Assembly (NCBI GenBank): GCA_050952845.1
Contig: JBMNLP010000001.1
Location: 2,232,001 to 2,296,000, forward strand
Direction: 5' to 3'
From: JAGVSV01 sp050952845
GTDB taxonomy: Bacteria > Bacillota > Clostridia > Christensenellales > Aristaeellaceae
DNA length: 64,000 bases
The notes under the pieces were generated by a model. That model was not told the origin of the DNA and made no database searches. It was given only the letters and a program-made list of their open reading frames with translations. The position numbers and the translations under genes were made by a program. Each line of letters starts with the position of its first letter. Within the stretch, counting starts at the first letter, position 1. This document shows positions 43,948 to 52,303 of the stretch, in pieces.

Positions 43948-43975
43948 TTGACAAACTGAGCTGAACCGATAAAAT
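43948..43975 (+). promoter_or_regulatory. Predicted promoter of the Gfo/Idh/MocA gene
   Basis: TTGACA (43948-43953) and TAAAAT (43970-43975) with a 16-base spacer, in the 103-base gap after the GH36 gene. Confidence 0.55.
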
Positions 43976-44033
43976 AAATGATAGAAACAACAAAGATGAA
44001 TCCGCACAAGCTTGCGGTAAAGGAGGTCACATG

Positions 44034-45179
44034 ATGCAGTTAGTTCGTTACGGCATGGTAGGCGGCGACGCGCACGCCTTCATCGGCCAGGTGCACCGCA
44101 AAGCCATTGGGTTTGACCCCCGTGCGCAGATCGCGGCGGGATGTTTTTCCGGGTCATCGCCTGATAAGAACAAGCAAACCGGCGAGATGCTCCGGCTTGA
44201 TCCGGCGCGTGTGTACGCCTCCTACCAGGAAATGGCCCGGGCGGAGGGACAGCGCGAGGACGGCATCGACTTTGTGTGCATCGTCACGCCCAATGTGTCC
44301 CACTACGGCATCGCCAAGGCTTTCCTTGAGAACGGCATACACGTGATGTGCGAAAAGCCTTTGACCCACACCGTCGCCCAGGCTGAGGAACTGCAGGCGC
44401 TGGCAGAAGCCAAAGGCCTGCTGTTCGGCGTCAACTACTCCTACACAGGCTATGTGCTGGCTAAGGTGATGCGCGAGATGGTCAGGGAGGGCAAAATCGG
44501 CAAGGTCATCAACGTCAACGCCGAGTATCCTCAGGAATGGCTGTTGGACGACCTGCACCCCGTGCCCGGGCAGGAATTGAAGCTGTCGGTCTGGCGCAAG
44601 GACCCGGCTGTTGCCGGCATATCCAACTGCACCGGCGACATCGGCACGCACATCGAAAACTTCGTGCACTATGTAACAGGGCTGAAGGTCAAACGCCTGC
44701 TGGCCACCACCAACCACTTCGGCCAGCCGCTGGACCTCAACGCCAACATCCTCGTGGAATATGACAACGGCGCCAACGGCGCCTACTGGTGCAGCCAGGT
44801 GGCGGCCGGCACGCTCAACGGCCTGGCCGTGCGCATATACGGCGATGAAGGCGCGCTGGAATGGCAGCAGGAGCATCCGGACTTTGTGCGCTATACCCCC
44901 CGCGGGGAAGCGCCGCGCATCCTGACCCGCGGCAACAGCTACCTGAAGGAGAAAGCCGCCGCCTACAGCCAGCTGCCCACCGGGCACCCGGAAGGCCTGC
45001 ATGTAGCCTTCGCCAACATCTACAAGAACTTCATCACGGCTGTGCTGGCGCACAGGGCCGGCCAACCCACGGATGACATCGACTTCCCCCGCGTAGAGGA
45101 AGGTGTCGCCGGCGTCAAGTTCATCCACGCCGTGGTGGAAAGCGCCGCCAACGATTCCAAGTGGATGGATATTGAATAA
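44034..45179 (+). CDS. Gfo/Idh/MocA-family NAD(P) oxidoreductase
   Basis: The 381-residue protein uses the second of two adjacent ATGs (44031 is equally possible) after AAAGGAGGTCAC. The N-terminal Rossmann domain is unusual (GMVGGDAHAFIG in place of GxGxxG). The dinucleotide-domain motif CEKPLTHTVAQAEEL with the catalytic EKP Lys and the C-terminal substrate domain are present. It probably oxidises or reduces a sugar or inositol derivative. Adjacency to the GH36 gene suggests linked sugar metabolism. Confidence 0.88.
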   Translation: MQLVRYGMVGGDAHAFIGQVHRKAIGFDPRAQIAAGCFSGSSPDKNKQTGEMLRLDPARVYASYQEMARAEGQREDGIDFVCIVTPNVSHYGIAKAFLENGIHVMCEKPLTHTVAQAEELQALAEAKGLLFGVNYSYTGYVLAKVMREMVREGKIGKVINVNAEYPQEWLLDDLHPVPGQELKLSVWRKDPAVAGISNCTGDIGTHIENFVHYVTGLKVKRLLATTNHFGQPLDLNANILVEYDNGANGAYWCSQVAAGTLNGLAVRIYGDEGALEWQQEHPDFVRYTPRGEAPRILTRGNSYLKEKAAAYSQLPTGHPEGLHVAFANIYKNFITAVLAHRAGQPTDDIDFPRVEEGVAGVKFIHAVVESAANDSKWMDIE

Positions 45180-45182
45180 GCG

Positions 45183-45266
45183 CTAAAGCCCCTCTTCCTC
45201 CAGGCGGCGAATCCTGCGCCTGAGGATGATGGATTGCGCTATGAACCCCAGCAGCAGAATTGTCAT
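45183..45266 (-). CDS. 27-residue membrane mini-protein downstream of folT
   Basis: ATG 45266 follows AAGGAGAGGCACC, a good ribosome site, 21 bases after the folT stop. The peptide is a hydrophobic helix (MTILLLGFIAQSIIL) followed by a very basic segment (RRRIRRLEEEGL). A lone small ORF could be chance, but the ribosome site, spacing and membrane-helix-plus-basic-tail design are typical of real bacterial miniproteins. It might modulate the ECF complex. Function unknown. Confidence 0.45.
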   Translation of the reverse strand: MTILLLGFIAQSIILRRRIRRLEEEGL

Positions 45267-45287
45267 GGTGCCTCTCCTTAGCCCAGG

Positions 45288-45821
45288 TCAGTCCCGCAGC
45301 AGCTTCTCCACCGGGCCCAGCAGGCGGGGCAGCACGGCGGTGATGACCAGCGTGGTGCCCACGCCCAGCAGCATGCGCCATATCAGCGACGCCGTAACGA
45401 TGGCGACCGGCGACACGCCATGTAGAATCAGGTTGTCCAGGTGGAGCATGACGGTATTGATCAGCGTCACCGCCAGCGCAGCGAGCACCGAGATGTAGGT
45501 GAGGTTCTCCCAGTCCAAGTGATAGCCCTTCTTCTTAGCATACCAACCGATGATCAGCCCGCGCACGCCGTCGGCTACAATCCAGAGAACCGTGGTGGGC
45601 ATCAGCCCGAAAAAAATCAGCTGTTCAAAAAAGTTGCCGATCAGGCCCACAGCCAAGCCATAGAGCGGGCCCAGCAGCGCGCCGGCTACAACGATGGGCA
45701 GGCTGTCCAGCGTGATGCGGATGTTGCCGGTGCGTATGGACAGCGTACTGAGCGCCACATACAGCGCGATCAGCATGGCAGCCAGCACCAGGGAGCGGGT
45801 ATGGTTTTGCTTCGCCGACAT
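45288..45821 (-). CDS. folT: Folate-family ECF transporter S component
   Basis: The 177-residue protein starts at ATG 45821 after AAAAGGAGGTTTTTTTG. It has about six spans. LVLAAMLIALYVALS at the start and GALLGPLYGLAVGLIGNFF are typical of ECF S components of the FolT type. It binds folate in the membrane and joins a shared ECF energising module encoded elsewhere. A tetrahydrofolate riboswitch directly upstream supports folate as substrate. Confidence 0.9.
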   Translation of the reverse strand: MSAKQNHTRSLVLAAMLIALYVALSTLSIRTGNIRITLDSLPIVVAGALLGPLYGLAVGLIGNFFEQLIFFGLMPTTVLWIVADGVRGLIIGWYAKKKGYHLDWENLTYISVLAALAVTLINTVMLHLDNLILHGVSPVAIVTASLIWRMLLGVGTTLVITAVLPRLLGPVEKLLRD

Positions 45822-45875
45822 CAAAAAAACCTCCTTTTATGGTGCCACAAAAGAAGGACAAGCATATCCCCTCTG

Positions 45876-45975
45876 CAGCAGCGGCAGCGGTCAGGCACCG
45901 CGGAGCCAGAGCCCCTTCGTCCGGCGGCAACCTCCCATCCGCCGGCACTTCACGCGCCTTCCCTACTCTGCAGCC
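45876..45975 (-). promoter_or_regulatory. Tetrahydrofolate riboswitch ahead of folT
   Basis: On the minus strand the THF aptamer pattern is seen in order: CAGAGTAGG, CGCGTGAAGTGCCGGCGG, ATGGGAGGTTGCCGCCGG, ACGAAGGGGCTC, then GGTGCCTGACCGC. It ends about 50 bases before the folT start, so control at the ribosome site is likely. A TATACT promoter box lies just upstream at 45978-45983 on the plus coordinates. Boundaries are approximate. Confidence 0.88.
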
Positions 45976-46019
45976 ATAGTATAGCATAGATACGGCAGGG
46001 GTGCACGAACATGATTCTA

Positions 46020-46316
46020 TTTCGAATGTGGAGAGGAGCATTGCATAGAATGCTGATATCGTCGCAATAGTCCGTTACGTGCGATGTAATGCACGCCAGG
46101 CACCAGGCACAACACAATACTTCCTTTTGATTGACCGGTAAAATGTATCATAGCTTGTATAGCCAACTCAAGCTTGCTCCGACCTGATCGTCTATGACCA
46201 TCGCAAGAAATCGCTCTGCACGCATATCGTTCGTGTCGATATGCTGATGAGCACAGCTCCACAGATAATCGTCATATACGCGCATCGACGTGACCACAGG
46301 GCATCGGCTTTTCTCA
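46020..46316. other. Intergenic stretch without recognisable gene
   Basis: About 300 bases between the folT promoter region and the end of the lactate/malate dehydrogenase-like gene. A minus-strand frame of 82 codons (46148-46396) overlaps the neighbouring gene in another frame, resembles nothing known and has no ribosome site. It may be chance or a gene remnant. Confidence 0.4.
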
Positions 46317-47411
46317 TCATGAAATCCGATGAAGCTCCGAAGCGTCCACGTCCTGTCGCGCAGCGATTCTTCGCATTTCTTCCAGTGTTTTTTCATTCAA
46401 CAACAGACCGTTCTTGAGGCGATCATCCCTGGCTTCAAACTCTTTTTCGCCATGGATGTATATGCGTTCCCTTCCTTTGGCTTTGTCTGCATCCCGCACC
46501 TTCTGAAGGTATTTTGAGAATTCTCTGCGAATGGCAGCCTTTTCTCCAAAAATTCCATAATCAAAAGCCGCAAAGAAGTGACATATCTCGGCCTTGCCCT
46601 TTTTTTTGTAAATCAGATCAGAGGTTGCACCCTGTGCAAAAACAGCGGTGCAGATTTCACAAAGCATGCCGAACCCATATCCCTTATAACCGGAATTATT
46701 CTCACCGGAACCGCCCAACGGCAAAATACCGCCGCCGCGCTTGGCGATTATATTGTCCAGCACCCGTGCCGCGTCTGTGCTGTCCAAGCCATTTTCATCC
46801 AAAACCCATCCTGTGGGGACGGGCTTGCCGCGTTTTTTATATACCTCCAGTTTGCCTCTGGGTATAACAGTCGTGGCTGCGTCAAACAGATAATCTATCG
46901 GATCGGCAGGCATTGCGAAAGCAATGGGATTGGTTCCTAACATAGCCTGGCGCGCAAATGTCGGCACCATAATGGCTTCCGTATTGGTCATACAAATCCC
47001 CACAAGATCCTGCTTGGAAGCCATTTGGGCATAATAGCCGGCTATGCCGTAGTGGTTGGAATTGCGCACCGCAACCATACCGATACAGGATTTTTGCGCC
47101 TTCCTGATGGCAACCTCCATTGCTTCATATGAAATCAGTTGCCCCATGGCGCTTTTCGCATCAATGACCGCAGAAACAGGCGTTTCAAAAACAGTCTCTG
47201 GCCGGGCATGTACATCCACAAACCCAGCACGGATTTCCGTATCATACCGCACCAGGCGCTGGATACCATGGGATTCAATTCCGCCTAAATCTGCTGCCAG
47301 CAGTATATCCGTAATCTTGGCACTTTCATCGGGGGTAAAACCATAGGAACCAAAAACATTTTGGCAAAACCGCTGGGCCGTCTCATAGGGTATACGCATG
47401 TATGTAAGCAT
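46317..47411 (-). CDS. Malate/L-lactate dehydrogenase-family oxidoreductase (Ldh2/YiaK type)
   Basis: The 364-residue protein starts at ATG 47411, seven bases after AAAGGAA; the ATG overlapping the SDR stop (47432) has no ribosome site. The family motif NSNHYGIAGYYAQMA with the catalytic His is clear, followed by NTEAIMVPTFARQAMLGTNP. The family reduces 2-oxo acids with NAD(P)H, including 2,3-diketo-L-gulonate, ureidoglycolate and sulfolactate. In this locus a sugar-acid substrate is likely. Last gene of the leftward cluster, 14 bases after the SDR. Confidence 0.9.
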   Translation of the reverse strand: MLTYMRIPYETAQRFCQNVFGSYGFTPDESAKITDILLAADLGGIESHGIQRLVRYDTEIRAGFVDVHARPETVFETPVSAVIDAKSAMGQLISYEAMEVAIRKAQKSCIGMVAVRNSNHYGIAGYYAQMASKQDLVGICMTNTEAIMVPTFARQAMLGTNPIAFAMPADPIDYLFDAATTVIPRGKLEVYKKRGKPVPTGWVLDENGLDSTDAARVLDNIIAKRGGGILPLGGSGENNSGYKGYGFGMLCEICTAVFAQGATSDLIYKKKGKAEICHFFAAFDYGIFGEKAAIRREFSKYLQKVRDADKAKGRERIYIHGEKEFEARDDRLKNGLLLNEKTLEEMRRIAARQDVDASELHRIS

Positions 47412-47425
47412 GTCATTTTCCTTTT

Positions 47426-48154
47426 TTAGCATACCAAATACCCGCCGTCCACGGGGATGATGGCGCCATTGACATAATCTGATGCATCCGACGCCAGAAA
47501 CACGCAGGGGCCAGCCATATCCTCAGGAGTCCCCCATCTTCCAGCAGGGATACGGCTGAGAATAGGTACGCTACGAGCTTCATCTGCCATCAATGCTTCA
47601 TTCATATCCGTAGCCATGTATCCCGGAGCCAAAGCATTTACCTGGATCCCCTTTGGTGCCCAAGCCACAGCAAGTGATTTCGTTAACTGCACAATGCCTC
47701 CCTTGCTGGCTGCGTACGCAGGGATACGAATGCCACCAAAAAAACTGATCATGGACGCGATATTAATGATTTTTCCCTTTCCTTGCTTCAGCATCACATT
47801 GCCTGCCAATTGACACAATTCAAAGCACGCAGTCAGATTGACCTCCAACACAGCATCCCAATCCTCAATAGGGAAAGTCTCACATTCATGTCGACGCTGT
47901 ATGCCCGCACAATTCACCAGCACGTTGAGCTTTCCGTTTGTCAATGCCAAAACAACTTCAAAACCTTTTTGCAAAGACGCTCGGTTTGCTAAATCCGCTT
48001 GCACAAAGGAATACCTGCATTCTTCAGGCTTTGTACGGCTGAGTACAACAACCTGAGCGCCGGCCGCAGCAAGTCCATCGGCTATACCAACAGCCAAACC
48101 ACGACCGCCGGTAACCAGCGCCCATTTCCCTGAAAGATCGAACAAATCATTCAT
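47426..48154 (-). CDS. SDR-family oxidoreductase, KduD/gluconate 5-dehydrogenase-like
   Basis: The 242-residue protein starts at ATG 48154 after TGGAGGTTAAT. Classical SDR features are TGGRGLAVGIA for the cofactor, NCAGIQRRH, the Ser in IASMISFFGG and YAASKGG with the catalytic Tyr and Lys. GYMATDMNEALMADE and the ending VNGAIIPVDGGYLV are typical of 2-deoxy-D-gluconate 3-dehydrogenase and gluconate 5-dehydrogenase. It would interconvert keto-sugar acids in uronate breakdown. It has its own predicted promoter. Confidence 0.88.
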   Translation of the reverse strand: MNDLFDLSGKWALVTGGRGLAVGIADGLAAAGAQVVVLSRTKPEECRYSFVQADLANRASLQKGFEVVLALTNGKLNVLVNCAGIQRRHECETFPIEDWDAVLEVNLTACFELCQLAGNVMLKQGKGKIINIASMISFFGGIRIPAYAASKGGIVQLTKSLAVAWAPKGIQVNALAPGYMATDMNEALMADEARSVPILSRIPAGRWGTPEDMAGPCVFLASDASDYVNGAIIPVDGGYLVC

Positions 48155-48186
48155 ATTAACCTCCATATCAATGCGGTGATTACCTG

Positions 48187-48222
48187 CCGATTCAAAAGAT
48201 TATTTAATACCCTTTGAATCGG
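48187..48222. promoter_or_regulatory. 10-bp perfect inverted repeat upstream of the SDR gene
   Basis: CCGATTCAAA and TTTGAATCGG flank a 16-base AT-rich loop between the predicted promoter and the SDR start. Without a T-tract it is not a plain terminator. It could be an operator or a leader hairpin. Confidence 0.45.
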
Positions 48223-48250
48223 ATTCGCAGCAAGTCACTCGTTTTATACG

Positions 48251-48279
48251 ATCGTACCTGTAAGACTTCATCGCGTCAA
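48251..48279 (-). promoter_or_regulatory. Predicted promoter of the SDR-dehydrogenase pair
   Basis: On the minus strand TTGACG (48274-48279) and TACGAT (48251-48256) are separated by 17 bases, in the 197-base gap after the beta-propeller gene. Confidence 0.55.
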
Positions 48280-48351
48280 TCCTGACTTCATAAAAAATAT
48301 AACAGCATATTCTGCAATTGCACATCCGCTCCATAAAGAGGCACGACATGC

Positions 48352-49542
48352 TTATGCCTCACTACTTGCACGCAATACCTGCTTGGCTTTTTCAAGGTTC
48401 ATCGTATAGATCCCGCGAAAACCTTCATGTACCGAATCAAAGGAAATCTGTTTGCCTGAAGGCGCCCATACAGGATGCAGATCACACCGGATTTCTATAG
48501 TAGGATGAGCCATAGTCTTGAATCGGCCCAACACACTCCCCTGGCCTGTCAACAAATCATACAGATACAATTCCCTGCAACCGTCTGACTTAGGATAACT
48601 GTCATATAGAACCCATTCCCTGTCTGGAGAGTAACTTACATGACCATCTGCTTTGAAAAATCTAACATCCAGTGCCCTGCCTTCATGGGTCAGATCTCTC
48701 AGTTCGTACAGCTGGTTGCCTAAATTGCCCAACTCTTTGCCATCGGAATGGATGCTGAGAATGCTTTCGCTCACCCAGTAATAATGACTAGCATAGCCAT
48801 AGTCCGCAAGAAGATATAAATCGCTGCCATCGTAATTGGCTGTAAGTGTAGCGGTTTTCCAGTTCGCTCCATCAAAATTACGAAGCAGGAACACAAAACG
48901 AGAACCTGTTGTGTTAAAATTAATGTGATTAACACACACTTTTTGATCAGTTTCGCCAAAATAAGACTTTGTGAAATCCCACAGATACTGTAGAGAAAGA
49001 ATCAGATTGCTCGTTCCAGTTTCTAAATCTGTAAGCCAGATACCATCTTCCTCTGGATGATTGACATCATGCCAGATGTCTCGTTGGCCTGCATAGCCAT
49101 ATCCTGGTCTAAAATCATACATTCGATCAAAATTAACACTAAGAGCATATTTCCCGTTGGGGGACACAGTAGCCACTGGACGATCTAAAAAATTCGTTTC
49201 ACCGGTTTTTGAATTCTTCAATATCGCACCATAGCCACAGCCACCCTCACGGCGTACATTCCACAGCACAGTTTCGGGCAGTGCAGGCACCCACTGGGCA
49301 AAACAACCTTGCTGGAAACACCATGCATAGGTTTCTCCAATTTTTGTCCGTTCATCAGTATGCAAATCAATAGTGAACACCTCTGCACAATCGTCCCTCA
49401 CGGGAAGGCGATCCATAAATGGAACACGCAATGCCAAGTGATATTTTTCGCTACCGTCAAACGCTGGAATGTCATAATACCCAAAAAACCAGTGTTCTCT
49501 GTAGGGCGTTATCCGCTTTGTTTCCACAGGCAGTATGTGCAC
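48352..49542 (-). CDS. Beta-propeller protein, oligogalacturonate-lyase (PL22)-like
   Basis: The 396-residue protein starts at ATG 49542 after AAGGGGGGTAACTCGTGCAC. It has no signal peptide. TolB/PD40-like blades repeat along the chain (VSPNGKYALSVNF, FNTTGSRFVFLL, YSPDREWVLYDSY, WAPSGKQISFDS). Conserved His residues sit in VNHINFN, DGHVSYS and CDLHPVW, as expected for the metal site of PL22 oligogalacturonate lyases. The setting, with KduD- and KduI/IolB-like genes, fits cleavage of short uronides in the cytoplasm. The exact family is uncertain. Confidence 0.65.
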   Translation of the reverse strand: MHILPVETKRITPYREHWFFGYYDIPAFDGSEKYHLALRVPFMDRLPVRDDCAEVFTIDLHTDERTKIGETYAWCFQQGCFAQWVPALPETVLWNVRREGGCGYGAILKNSKTGETNFLDRPVATVSPNGKYALSVNFDRMYDFRPGYGYAGQRDIWHDVNHPEEDGIWLTDLETGTSNLILSLQYLWDFTKSYFGETDQKVCVNHINFNTTGSRFVFLLRNFDGANWKTATLTANYDGSDLYLLADYGYASHYYWVSESILSIHSDGKELGNLGNQLYELRDLTHEGRALDVRFFKADGHVSYSPDREWVLYDSYPKSDGCRELYLYDLLTGQGSVLGRFKTMAHPTIEIRCDLHPVWAPSGKQISFDSVHEGFRGIYTMNLEKAKQVLRASSEA

Positions 49543-49558
49543 GAGTTACCCCCCTTTA

Positions 49559-50554
49559 TTAAGCCATGATCTTCAACTTTTCCGGCGGAACGACATAGCG
49601 TAATGGTAGCCCTTCCTTCAGTCTAATAAATTCCTCAATCATACAATCTGACATGCGGATTACTTCATCGCCTAAAGCACCAGCAATATGACTGGACAGA
49701 AAAACATTTGGCAGCACATAGAGTTCGCTATCGTTTTCCGGAGGCTCAGGCATCGTCACATCCAGCAGTGCGGTCAAGTCAGGACGCGCTTTTAACACTT
49801 CAATCAATTCGTCTTCCTTTACACTAGCACCCCGGCCACAGTTGATGAAACTTGCACTCTCCCGCATGGAACCCAACAGTTTGCCATTGATGATGTTCTT
49901 GGTTTCTGGTAAATCAGGCATATGGTTGGAAACGGTATAGGCTTGGGCGAAAGCCTCCTCTAAGGAAACCTTTTTCACGCCCATCGTTTCTGCCGTATCT
50001 TCAGATAAATAGGGATCGTACACAAACACCTTCAACGTATGGAGGTTGAGCATTTCGATCACCATCCTACCTACCTGTCCCGCACCCAAAATGGCTACAG
50101 ATTCACCATAATTACCTTTGGGTGCTGGATTACGCCAAGACTGAAAAGTTTCCTTGGACTTGAAGCCACGGAGGTTTCTAAAATATCCCTTATTGGACAA
50201 GAGAATTTGAGATAGCGTAAATTCTGCCACGGGGTACGCATTTGCAGCCCAGCCACTAACTACCTGAATTCCTCTTTTGAACATAGGTTCAGCAAATCCC
50301 TTAACGGAACCAGCAGCATACATTACTGCCCGTAACTTGGGCATGCAATTCAGTCTTGTTTCGGAAAGAAGAGGCATACCCCATGTGGAAAATATAACTT
50401 CTACGTCCTTCAGTTCATCACTGTGCTGTTCAAAATTATCTTCGGTAATCAGTCCATCCACCAAGTCAGAAATCCGAGCAATGCGTTCTTTACGTCCGGC
50501 GCCATAGACGCGACTCACATTGTCATGGCTATTGCAGACAAAAGCAGTCTTCAT
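49559..50554 (-). CDS. D-isomer-specific 2-hydroxyacid dehydrogenase
   Basis: The 331-residue protein starts at ATG 50554 after TTAGGGAGGCGAATTC. The NAD-binding motif is VAILGAGQVGRM. The catalytic Arg is in FINCGRGASVKEDEL, Glu in TMPEPPEND and His in LSSHIAGALGDE. It reduces 2-oxo acids or oxidises D-2-hydroxy acids, probably an intermediate of the sugar-acid pathway encoded around it. Twelve bases separate it from the fusion gene upstream. Confidence 0.9.
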   Translation of the reverse strand: MKTAFVCNSHDNVSRVYGAGRKERIARISDLVDGLITEDNFEQHSDELKDVEVIFSTWGMPLLSETRLNCMPKLRAVMYAAGSVKGFAEPMFKRGIQVVSGWAANAYPVAEFTLSQILLSNKGYFRNLRGFKSKETFQSWRNPAPKGNYGESVAILGAGQVGRMVIEMLNLHTLKVFVYDPYLSEDTAETMGVKKVSLEEAFAQAYTVSNHMPDLPETKNIINGKLLGSMRESASFINCGRGASVKEDELIEVLKARPDLTALLDVTMPEPPENDSELYVLPNVFLSSHIAGALGDEVIRMSDCMIEEFIRLKEGLPLRYVVPPEKLKIMA

Positions 50555-50566
50555 GAATTCGCCTCC

Positions 50567-52249
50567 CTAATTCTTCTGATATTCATACACAGAATCCGTC
50601 ACTGCCCGATCATAGCGGCGGCTAGCATGAGAGAAAGATGCTAAAACCCAAAAATATCGATTTTTTGTGCCAGGGGTGGATACCGTAGGATGATAACCTT
50701 TTGGAATCAACACCATTATACCATCACGGACAACATGCGCCTGCATATCTTCTACACGTCCGGATTCTGTATAGCTGATGTGCAACCCGAATTCTGGTTC
50801 TGGCATACCATAATAGCAGTAGACTTCCTCTAAATCCTTCTCATGTTGATGTGGGGGCCAACTAGTCCATCCCCCATCATTGGATGAAGTGATTCCACAG
50901 ATTAAGCGAGATGCAGGCATCTCAGGATTTAGAGTAAAAAACACCTCCCGGGCACCAGAACCTTTTCCATGAATCTGATGAATTTCACCTATAGGCAGAG
51001 CAGAATCATATTTACGAAAGAAGGGTTTGCCATACCCCTCGCATACAGCGGCAGCGATATAAAACACACTGTTCGATTCCGCTTTAATCTGAACAGATGC
51101 ATTTCCCGGAATATAGAAACTATCTAAGGCGCTCATTTTTTCCATCATGCCCGCACCGCTCATGTGCGCAGAACCATGAATCAGCACGGCGTTCATTTCC
51201 TGATCTTTTGAATTAAGTATGTGTGTTGTTCCGGCAGAAAGGTTTAAACGATAGACATGAACCACACTGCAGTCACTAACGTCAGGGCCGATCACTCGAA
51301 ACATTCCTGGTGCTTCAACGGACGCTACACACCAATCGGCGCGTCCAGGCGCCTGTTTCGTAATTGCACGAATGTCCTGCATACATGCTTTAGCCAGCGC
51401 CCCCCGGTTAGGCATCGAAGGGTTTTTCTCACATACACTTTCTACAGTGATATAACCTTTGTAGCCAATCTCGTCCAGCCCTTTGAACACATCCATCCAG
51501 TCTATGCCACCCTGATGAATTCTTCGGTGAGCAAAGTAGCGACTATCCTCCTCGGGCTGCGCTACCTTTGTAAAACGACCGATATGCCGGGCATAATAAC
51601 CATAAGAAAAGCAGCCAGGTTCGCTATCACTAGTTAGAGCAACAATATCCTTGATATGCACATTAAAGATGTGCTTGCCTATTGCACGAATAGCCTGTCT
51701 GCCATAATCCGTAGGCACCTGATATAGATTTACCGGATCCCATGTAAGCCCCACATTTTTAAGGCCGATTGCATCTAACAGATAAAGGGCACTCTCAGCA
51801 CAGTCACAAAGTGTACCATGATGCATCTCCATTATAATGCTTTTGCCATGACAGGCAGCATATTCGCCACTCCTGCGCATCCAGCGTACCGTACGGCTCC
51901 AAATCTCCTGCGAAGCTTTAGCCGAGTCAATCCATGCCGGCCATACACGTACATAGGGTGTATCAAAGAGCTCTGCTAAATTCACATATTTGGTGAAAAT
52001 ATCAAAAGCATTTTGACATTCATCCTCCTCCAGCATACCATAATTACCGCAAAAGCAGGATAATGCTCCAACCTTCAAATTTCTTCTAAGAATTTCGCTT
52101 CGCACATCCCGTATCTGTTCCATATCCATATTATGAGAAATATGCGTAGAACGCAACTCAACTGCGTCATATCGATTGTCTGTCGCTGCCTGAAGATGCT
52201 CCCATACTGATACATCATCAAACATATTGCCTGCAAGACAGATTTTCAT
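50567..52249 (-). CDS. TIM-barrel isomerase fused to an IolB/KduI-like cupin isomerase
   Basis: The 560-residue protein starts at ATG 52249 after AGGAGGTGGTACT. Residues 1 to about 290 form an AP-endonuclease-2-type TIM barrel, as in IolE/IolH and hexulose epimerases (MEMHHGTLCDC, LTWDPVNLYQ, NVHIKDI, YITVESVCE). Residues about 300-560 form a bicupin like 5-deoxy-glucuronate isomerase IolB (WTSWPPHQHEKDLEEVYCYY near 457, PKGYHP near 520). In IolB/KduI the His/Glu of this stretch bind the metal. These two activities are usually on separate proteins. The fusion suggests consecutive isomerisation steps on a uronate or inositol-derived acid. Confidence 0.8.
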   Translation of the reverse strand: MKICLAGNMFDDVSVWEHLQAATDNRYDAVELRSTHISHNMDMEQIRDVRSEILRRNLKVGALSCFCGNYGMLEEDECQNAFDIFTKYVNLAELFDTPYVRVWPAWIDSAKASQEIWSRTVRWMRRSGEYAACHGKSIIMEMHHGTLCDCAESALYLLDAIGLKNVGLTWDPVNLYQVPTDYGRQAIRAIGKHIFNVHIKDIVALTSDSEPGCFSYGYYARHIGRFTKVAQPEEDSRYFAHRRIHQGGIDWMDVFKGLDEIGYKGYITVESVCEKNPSMPNRGALAKACMQDIRAITKQAPGRADWCVASVEAPGMFRVIGPDVSDCSVVHVYRLNLSAGTTHILNSKDQEMNAVLIHGSAHMSGAGMMEKMSALDSFYIPGNASVQIKAESNSVFYIAAAVCEGYGKPFFRKYDSALPIGEIHQIHGKGSGAREVFFTLNPEMPASRLICGITSSNDGGWTSWPPHQHEKDLEEVYCYYGMPEPEFGLHISYTESGRVEDMQAHVVRDGIMVLIPKGYHPTVSTPGTKNRYFWVLASFSHASRRYDRAVTDSVYEYQKN

Positions 52250-52303
52250 AGTACCACCTCCTGATTGTGTTCTTTTATCCAGATGCTACTTTGTCATCAC
52301 GAC

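Noticed and set aside
44154..45128. Minus-strand ORF of 324 codons opposite the Gfo/Idh/MocA gene
   Set aside because: Antisense shadow; the plus strand has the EKP motif, the ribosome site and a promoter.
46148..46396. Minus-strand ORF of 82 codons near the Ldh2-type gene
   Set aside because: It overlaps the end of the real gene out of frame, has no ribosome site and no recognisable domain. Kept only as part of the intergenic note.
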